Positions 58,401 to 64,000 of a stretch of 64,000 nucleotides of DNA are shown here, in pieces; positions within the stretch are counted from its first letter, which is position 1; every line of letters begins with the position of its first letter. The notes under the pieces are model-generated. The model had not been told where the DNA came from. It saw nothing but the letters and a program-made list of their open reading frames with translations, and did no database searches. Origin of the DNA: Melieria omissa (taxonomy: Eukaryota > Arthropoda > Insecta > Diptera > Ulidiidae); the NCBI GenBank assembly GCA_963971225.1, contig OZ020267.1:118661891-118725890 (forward strand). Direction: 5' to 3'. The position numbers and the translations under genes were made by a program.

Positions 58401-61400
58401 CTGGCCAACTGCAGTGAATGCACCGGCGATTTGGCCAGGGGCGATACAGACCGCAACTCTAGACGAAAATATTTTCAATGGCTCACATTTGCAAAAATAA
58501 TTTTGTGAGTAATGACAGTTCGATTTTTGTCTTCGTGGTGAATATTTACACATTCTGTGGTGAAGGTGGCAATTGAAGTTGATGTAGAATTGATATTTTT
58601 GTTACACATGTTGAGTATAAAAATGTTGCAAAATGGATAGTTTTCCAAAAGTCTTTGAGTTTATTTAAAATATTTTAACCACTTCAGCCATATTTAAATA
58701 TTCAGCCATAGTACAGAAATGTTCTATTAGCGGCCTTTAGACGGTCGCACATGTCCGCAATCATGTGCGGCGCGACGAGAAGAATGACCGTGTAAACGCA
58801 AGAAATTCGTGTCGTCGGACATGTGCGACGGTTTTCAAAATTTTTTGATTTCTCTGTCGGCGCGACGCACATGTGCGACCGTGTAAACGGCTGTGTGACA
58901 CACATAGTGCATTTTTTCATTCGATCGGTGGACAGCGAGCAGTGAGGATGGCGTCGCAAAAAAATGAAATATTGTGGAAGGAGTTCTTTGAGGTGTATAG
59001 ACACAATCCCGAACTGTGAGAAGTAAAAGGTGAAGATTATAAAAATAAAAATTAAAAGAAACGCAGCATAGAGGTGCTTTTATGCAAATTTAAAGAAATT
59101 GATGCGAAAGCGCATACCATGTTGCTTCGTTGGCAGCAGCGAGACCAGTGACTACGTGACGCGAAACTGAGCGGGGAAATGATTTTCAGACCATTTTTTG
59201 CTTTTTCCAATCGTCCGATAGTGTACGGGTTTTTTTACCCAAGCATTCGCACAGCACCGGTTACCAGTCAATTGCTTGCATCTTAAAGTGATAACTTTTC
59301 TTATTTGCTGTAAAAATAACGTTGCGAAAAACCTTGTTTTACTGGTCGAAGTCATTTTGATTGTTACCCGTACCAACAGAAAGCATAAATAAATGATTTC
59401 AGACGGTAAAGTCAGCAGATATTCGGTTGCTTTTTCATTCAGTTCATGTCTCATTGAGTTTGCCGTTTCTAGTGCAGCAAGAAACAGTGATGGCAAGTTG
59501 AACTCTTTTCAAACGCAGAGCTGCAACACAAGCAATTCAAACGTTAAGGCTTTGAGGGCAATTAGCAAAAACTGAAGTTAAATCATATTAAAACTAGTTG
59601 GAACATACTTATGACGTTTTTCAGCAACAACATTTTTTTTGCAATCAATTTCCTATAAACGTACTACAAAATGAGAGAGAAAAAAAACAATTATTTCATT
59701 TGCAAATAAACTTCGAACGCACCAGCAGCCCTTGCCCTGACTTTTGTATGGCGAATTTGCTGTACGAACCCTAATCAACTCTGGGGCCTGGTTTGACCGA
59801 ATTTGCGACTCTGGGGCCTGGTTTGACCGAATTAGCAACCGTGACTCCTCTCAGTTTCGCGTCATGTAGTCATTGAGCGAGACAACTGAAGTGTGCGCAC
59901 ATGTGTGACCGTGTAAACGCTCATCGTACATTTCCCCCATCGCACATGATTGCAAACATGTGCGACCGTCTAAAGGCCGCTATTGAGCTCAAATGCGTTG
60001 CGTTTTCAAAATCACGCATATAAATGTTATCATGTAATATATGTTGGTAACACATTTGTAGTGCTTATTAAGAGTTATGAAGATACACAAAATTATATTT
60101 AAATAAAAATCTTGACATAATTTATAAGAAATCACTTTTTCGCTAGAATTTTTCCTTGTATTGGAGCAAAATTACATTGACATTGATCCCGAATGTTTAC
60201 ATAATCAAATTGCCTGCACAAAAAGTAATTTCCAAATTTTTATTCAAATCTTTTCTGTTTCAGTTAATAATATTGACACCTATTGAATTACTACTACAAA
60301 TACGAATGTATCTAAAGATATTTATTTTTCCAAACAGCTGTTTCGAAAAAGTAGTAAGAAAATTAGGTATTAAATTTACTACCAAAACCAACAGAACATC
60401 GCATCGGGGTAACACGGTCCAACAGATTTAGTGTACCACTGACAGCTCCAAAAAAGAGTGTCGGCACTTAGAGTATACTTTCTCATTGGTATTACGATCA
60501 GCGTTGCCATTTTTGTTAGTTTTAACTAAACGGCAGCCGCCGTAGCATGGCACAATAAACAAGGTAGTGGCAGGAAGGAGCGAAAAAATTCACGTGTATT
60601 TTGTTAGTGTTTTTGTTCGGTTCATTGTCAAATCGGACGGACGGTTCTCTTGCCAACAGTATTGCCAGCATCGAATAGACCACTTGGTCTATTCGAGAAC
60701 GTAAAAATACACCAATTAACAGCAAAAGTACATAGCTTCTTTGTTTTAATCTGTTGTTTTACAATTAGGGGCAAAAGTGCTAAGTGCTAGTTCGCCGATT
60801 TTGCGTTAATTCATAAAAGTTAACGAAAATTGGAAAAATAATATCCTTTCGTCATTGCAAACATGCTAAAATTTCACAGAAAAAGAGTTGAGTGGCCATG
60901 CTGTTCGCCGAATGTAAACAAAGCAGACAAAAATTTCTGACAACCTACCGAACTCTGACGAGAAAAAAATAAAATTCGCTCCTTCCTGCCACTACCTTGT
61001 TTATTGTGCCATGCGCCGTAGCTCAGCTAGTGCGTTGGGCCGCGAGTTCAATACTCCCTTGCGTTAACACCGAAAGAAAAGAAAACCAAAAGTTTTCTTT
61101 CGGCGGCTGTCCTCTCAGCAGGAAATGGCAAACCTCTGAGAGTAAAATTGCCTATAAAAAAGCTCCCAACTCGCCGTTCGGAATCGGCATACAACTGTAG
61201 GTCCTTTCCAACCTTGTAAAAACATTCGAACGAAGAAGAACCAAAAGTGTTATTTTTGAAAATGGGATTCGGTTATTTTGTCATTTTTGATCCCATTTGG
61301 TTATTTTTTAGAATATTGCACACTGATATAAAATGTATCTTAAATATACCACAATATTATTTGGAGTGGCAATAGTATTGATATTGATTAATAGTGCACA

Positions 61401-63679
61401 CAAAATATAAAATACATGAAATTTGAAGTGTAGGTACATCTTGAAAAATTAACTTTCGTTAAAATGATTTTTTGAAATCCGAGGTCTTAAAGGGCAAAAC
61501 ATGGGTTAAGGTGTTGTATGAAGACACGCATTTTAATGAGCCTATTGATGTCAAATTTTTGAAAACACTTCAAATAAAAAATAATTCGACACGTATTTTT
61601 TATTTTTTCAAAAATCAAAACTTAATGGAGTGAACCAAGGGTTAAGGTTCGTATACGGAAAGACTATGAAAAAACAGAAACCTATAGGCCTATTAACTTA
61701 AAAATTGGTGGAAACATTTGAAATTAAAAATAATTAAACATGGTGTCGCGGTGTTTCGTAACTAACTAAACTAAAACTTAAAAGGATATTCAAGTCAAAA
61801 GCCTTTTAAATGCTTCTTAAATCTTGAAGTTTATGTATGAGTTATTTTTTTTTTTTTGTTTATGTGGAATAAATATTTTCGTTATTTTTGTTACATTTTG
61901 GTTACTTCTATTTTTTTTTAATTGTTTTGTCTTGTGGCGATCACTTACGTGAAGAACAACATTTGCTCAATAGCGCATCTCCACAGGTAGCGACATGCTG
62001 CTCCTGATGCACATTTAAATCCGATTGTGTGTTTTTTCTGAAATCAAAACGTATGGCAGGCATTTATTATTATAAATATTGAAAAAAGCCTGGACTTATA
62101 TATACACTAGTCAGAATAAGTTTGCGCACAGGCAAGTCAAAATTATGTTTTGATTAATTTTAACCTCAAAAATTGGTTCTCTGTTTATAAAACCGTATCC
62201 ACATTTTTCATATATGCCTTAACTGCACTTTTTGTTATGTTTTAGATGAATTAATATAATAATTTTCCATGTATTCGTATTTATTGACAATATACTCACA
62301 AAACGGTGCAGAATAAGTTTGCGTAAAAAATTAATAACGGGAATTTCCGGTTATGCTTTTTATTTTTTTTTTTGGAAATTTGTATTCCATTGAACAGTAA
62401 ACGGACTTGTAAATTATTTGGAACCGTATATGTGCTTGAAATTTCATAAAAAGCAATAGAATCCAACAGAAAAAAAATTAAAAATGGATAAAAGGATAAA
62501 AGGACAATCTTACTACTTGTTCTTCTTTTACAGTTTGGTCAAGTTTTTGATATTATTATCTTAATGGAATAAAAGAACTAAGTTCACGGAAGAAATAAAA
62601 AATATTTTGTTTTTGAAAAATTACTTTAAGTAAAAATAAAAAAAAAATTACTTTAAGAAAAATACATTTCATATAAAAAACCAAGTACCCCTTGTACGCA
62701 AACTTATTCTGACTAGTGTAAATACTTACAGGTTCTCTGCTGGCGTCAGTATAACTTAAGTGCGCAATGAACATTTTGCCTTCAAAATTGAGTTTATGGA
62801 CCTCATTCCAGCGAAAATGTTGTGATCGTTTGCCGGAAACAAACGTGCTTATACCAGAATGATTTATTCCTATATACAATTGGGATCCGCGGTGATCTTT
62901 TACTGGGTGTGGATCAATCCCATATGTTTCCAATCCACGAGCGATGCCCATGAACTCATCCATTGCTACGCTTGCATCCTGTCCCATTTCACGTTTTCTG
63001 TGCAAGTCCATTATTTTCTTTTCCAAGACATCCGTTTGTCGAAGAGCCAAATGCATAGAGGAAACGTAATCGCCAATATGTATTTCGTCATCGTAGTCGC
63101 CTAACTCCTCTTAAAGAATAATGAATTCAAGATTTACTTATGACCACATTATTTTCATACACCTTGATCGATCATTTAACTTTTGCTATCTACATAGGGT
63201 TTTCAGCCGGTCAAATAGATATACGTTTTTAATCATACCTTGTACAATTAAGGCCCCCAAAGCAGCTGCTTCTCCTACTGAACAATAAAGTCGCCCGTGA
63301 CGCAAGTCTCTCTTTAATTGCTGATATAACAATTGACGGCCGTTGCCAAACAGTCGGAAAGGATCAGCTGGATAAAATTTTACGCGGAACGAAAACAGTA
63401 TTGGTTCGACATCTGTAAAATAATAATTACCGCGTACACATTTATGAATTTTTTTAGTTCCATACCTTTACATTGCTTAATTATCGACTTGGCCAAATCC
63501 AACCAGTGCTGCATATATGTATAACATAGAGCTTGTTTCAACTATATTTTAATCAAACACAAAATTGTTCTCACCCTTTGTTTATTAGAATCAACATAGC
63601 GTAGTCCGAAGTAATCTTTCTCCTTTATTTCCAATTGATCGCACAGATAGTCAATGAGATAACTTCCTTTATGGAATGG
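52422..63679 (-). CDS. CG5022: FERM-domain transmembrane protein, FRMD3/FRMD5 type (3' seven exons, 557 aa seen)
   Basis: Minus-strand exons in order: 63679-63575, 63508-63466, 63412-63239, 63109-62730, 62037-61949, 53366-53149, 53086-52422. All are GT-AG and in phase. FERM F1: [36 protein letters not shown]2: [46 protein letters not shown]3: [67 protein letters not shown]-adjacent: [21 protein letters not shown] long polar region follows, then one C-terminal transmembrane helix ([18 protein letters not shown]) and a basic tail. The role is probably a membrane-cytoskeleton adaptor at the cell cortex. The first coding exon lies beyond the right edge. The symbol is by remembered orthology. The 8.6-kb intron (53367-61948) holds many transposons. 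Confidence 0.93.
54075..54765 (+). pseudogene. RTE-like reverse transcriptase relic (3' part)
   Basis: The plus strand begins at the catalytic box ([11 protein letters not shown]), then [56 protein letters not shown] and a decayed [10 protein letters not shown]...GRPCLR end. It continues the family of the ORF at 1-2135, which leaves the window just before YADD. Several stops and frameshifts follow 54500. It lies in the large FERM gene intron, antisense to the gene. Confidence 0.85.
55127..57288 (+). mobile_element. Merlin (IS1016-like) DNA transposon with long inverted arms
   Basis: Arms of about 300 bp (55127-55440 and about 56945-57288) are inverted copies: AAGTGCAGAATAACG at the left, CTATTCTGCACTT at the right, with CACGGGGTCAAAGTTCAAAA against TTTTGAACTTTGACCCCGTG. 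The transposase is in pieces. 55851-56042 reads [19 protein letters not shown] and DGYIWR with a probable 55-bp intron. Then [20 protein letters not shown]. After a frameshift: [40 protein letters not shown] and [10 protein letters not shown]. Finally [20 protein letters not shown] and [10 protein letters not shown]. This is the IS1016/ISXO2 DDE fold. At least one stop and one frameshift inactivate it. An I-like retrotransposon fragment follows at its right end. Confidence 0.88.
57288..57690 (-). pseudogene. I/R1-group non-LTR retrotransposon, 3' fragment
   Basis: The minus strand reads [50 protein letters not shown] and further to a stop. This is the C-terminal RNase H/zinc-knuckle-like tail common in I, R1 and Jockey elements. 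A run of ATT/TAA units on the low-coordinate side (57288-57304) is its 3' tail, as in I-type elements. It is 5' truncated and lies directly against the Merlin arm. Confidence 0.75.
58235..58417 (+). other. Possible exon or retrocopy fragment, Ser/Thr/Pro-rich, unrecognised
   Basis: A 60-codon ATG frame ends in TGA. It is far richer in C and G than its surroundings and reads like a disordered region: [20 protein letters not shown] and [19 protein letters not shown]. It is antisense inside the FERM gene intron. The other strand is also open here (58368-58150), so coding strand is uncertain. It could be a nested gene exon, a retroposed fragment or chance. Confidence 0.25.
58729..59981 (+). mobile_element. 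PIF/Harbinger-like element (1253 bp) with MADF-like relic
   Basis: The ends AGCGGCCTTTAGACGGTCGC and GCGACCGTCTAAAGGCCGCT are perfect inverted repeats, flanked by ATT on each side. GTGTAAACG/CGTTTACAC words recur just inside. From 58949 a plus frame reads [23 protein letters not shown], stop, [10 protein letters not shown] and [13 protein letters not shown], a decayed MADF/Myb-like domain, the partner protein typical of Harbinger elements. No transposase is recognisable. Near the right end a 32-bp word containing CTCTGGGGCCTGGTTTGACC occurs twice in tandem (59778-59838). Confidence 0.8.
60546..61013. mobile_element. P-type MITE (468 bp), intact reference copy
   Basis: The ends CATGGCACAATAAACAAGGT and ACCTTGTTTATTGTGCCATG are perfect inverted repeats that extend to about 40 bp (through GTAGTGGCAGGAAGGAGCG). 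The 8-bp duplication CGCCGTAG flanks it perfectly (60538-60545 and 61014-61021). It landed in the head of a SINE. Its structure lets the split copy at 28563-31549 be read. Confidence 0.95.
61014..61205 (+). repeat. tRNA-derived SINE (second family), split at its head by a P-type MITE
   Basis: CGCCGTAGCTCAGCTAGTGC, TTGGGCCGCGAGTTCAA, CGGCGGCTGTCCTCTCAGCA and CCGTTCGGAATCGGCATACA match 42984-43165. The few bases before the MITE (CAGCCGCCGTAG, ending 60545) belong to the same SINE head, so the MITE is younger than the SINE. Confidence 0.85.
62105..62718 (+). mobile_element. Tc1-type MITE (614 bp) filling a FERM gene intron
   Basis: The ends CACTAGTCAGAATAAGTTTG and CAAACTTATTCTGACTAGTG lie between TA dinucleotides. 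Internal blocks match, inverted, the element at 6455-8001 (for example TTTTGATATTATTATCTTAA), with the transposase region deleted. It occupies almost all of the intron 62038-62729. Confidence 0.9.
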
Positions 63680-64000
63680 CTAAAGAAAAAAGAGATAAAG
63701 AGTAACAAATTGTAAGTCTATATTTTTTTACCGCATTTCTTCTTTTCCTTTCTGTGCGTGTGAATTTGTACACAGATGGAAGACAGTGCAGTATTACAGT
63801 ATTATGTCAATTAAAAAAAAGTTAGGTTTTTTTACGTCTTCTGTAAAACAATCCGTATCCATATTCCATATTGGCCCATGATACCAAACCTTCTCAACTT
63901 AATTCATCTTATTAATTTATCTATATAAACTACGCCTACGCCCACAGTAATACAAGTATGTGGGCCTATTTTATAGTTTACGAATTTAAAATGCGGTGGT

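Noticed and set aside
62556..62729. Read-through of the FERM exon past 62730
   Set aside because: A GTAAGT donor ends the exon, the following frame is MITE sequence, and the next conserved segment lies at 62037-61949.
1..64000. CRISPR array, bacterial operons or terminators
   Set aside because: The sequence is eukaryotic; no spaced direct repeats or operon-like coding were seen.

Overview
The window looks like nuclear DNA of a higher fly (Brachycera, probably an acalyptrate such as a tephritid; species not determinable from this read). Evidence: GT-AG introns, small exons whose proteins resemble Drosophila genes, AATAAA signals, AT-rich spacers, and very heavy loading with DNA transposons, MITEs, tRNA-derived SINEs and non-LTR retrotransposons. 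Five host genes can be supported, and four of them are multi-exon genes rebuilt here by joining splice sites in phase.

Layout. 1-15.6 kb: transposon-rich DNA, probably intron or upstream DNA of Shox. It holds an intact-looking RTE-like retrotransposon ORF that runs off the left edge (minus), a Tc1-like relic, a hAT MITE, and a P-element relic encoding a THAP domain and most of a transposase, split by a SINE. 15.6-16.2 kb: the last two coding exons of the SHOX-type homeobox gene (+). 16.2-31.5 kb: gene desert with mariner, TTAA-flanked, foldback and nested MITEs, and a 3-kb composite P-type insertion containing a non-LTR reverse transcriptase. 31.8-32.9 kb: two-exon gene proposed as securin/pimples (+). 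35.6-38.9 kb: six-exon ZP-domain membrane protein (+). 40.9-47.1 kb: Sps2, selenophosphate synthetase 2 (+), with an in-frame TGA (selenocysteine) codon and a SECIS hairpin in the 3' UTR. 47.9-51.9 kb: cluster of piggyBac-like and P-type elements. 52.4-63.7 kb and beyond: FERM-domain membrane protein of the FRMD3/FRMD5 (Drosophila CG5022) type on the minus strand. Its first intron group hosts a Merlin transposon, an RTE relic, an I-like fragment, a Harbinger-like element, another P-type MITE, a SINE and a Tc1 MITE.

How the parts relate. The Sps2 / CG5022 / pim neighbourhood matches my memory of the Drosophila 31D region, which supports these names but was not checked against a database. Sps2 makes selenophosphate for selenocysteine synthesis and is itself read through a UGA, so the window shows a fly that keeps the selenoprotein machinery.

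The most unusual signal is a family of P-element-superfamily MITEs (terminal CATGGCACAATAAACAAGGT or CATARTGAAAT types, 8-bp target duplications) alongside two relics encoding THAP domains. At least six P-type insertions lie in 64 kb, several nested in or containing other transposons.
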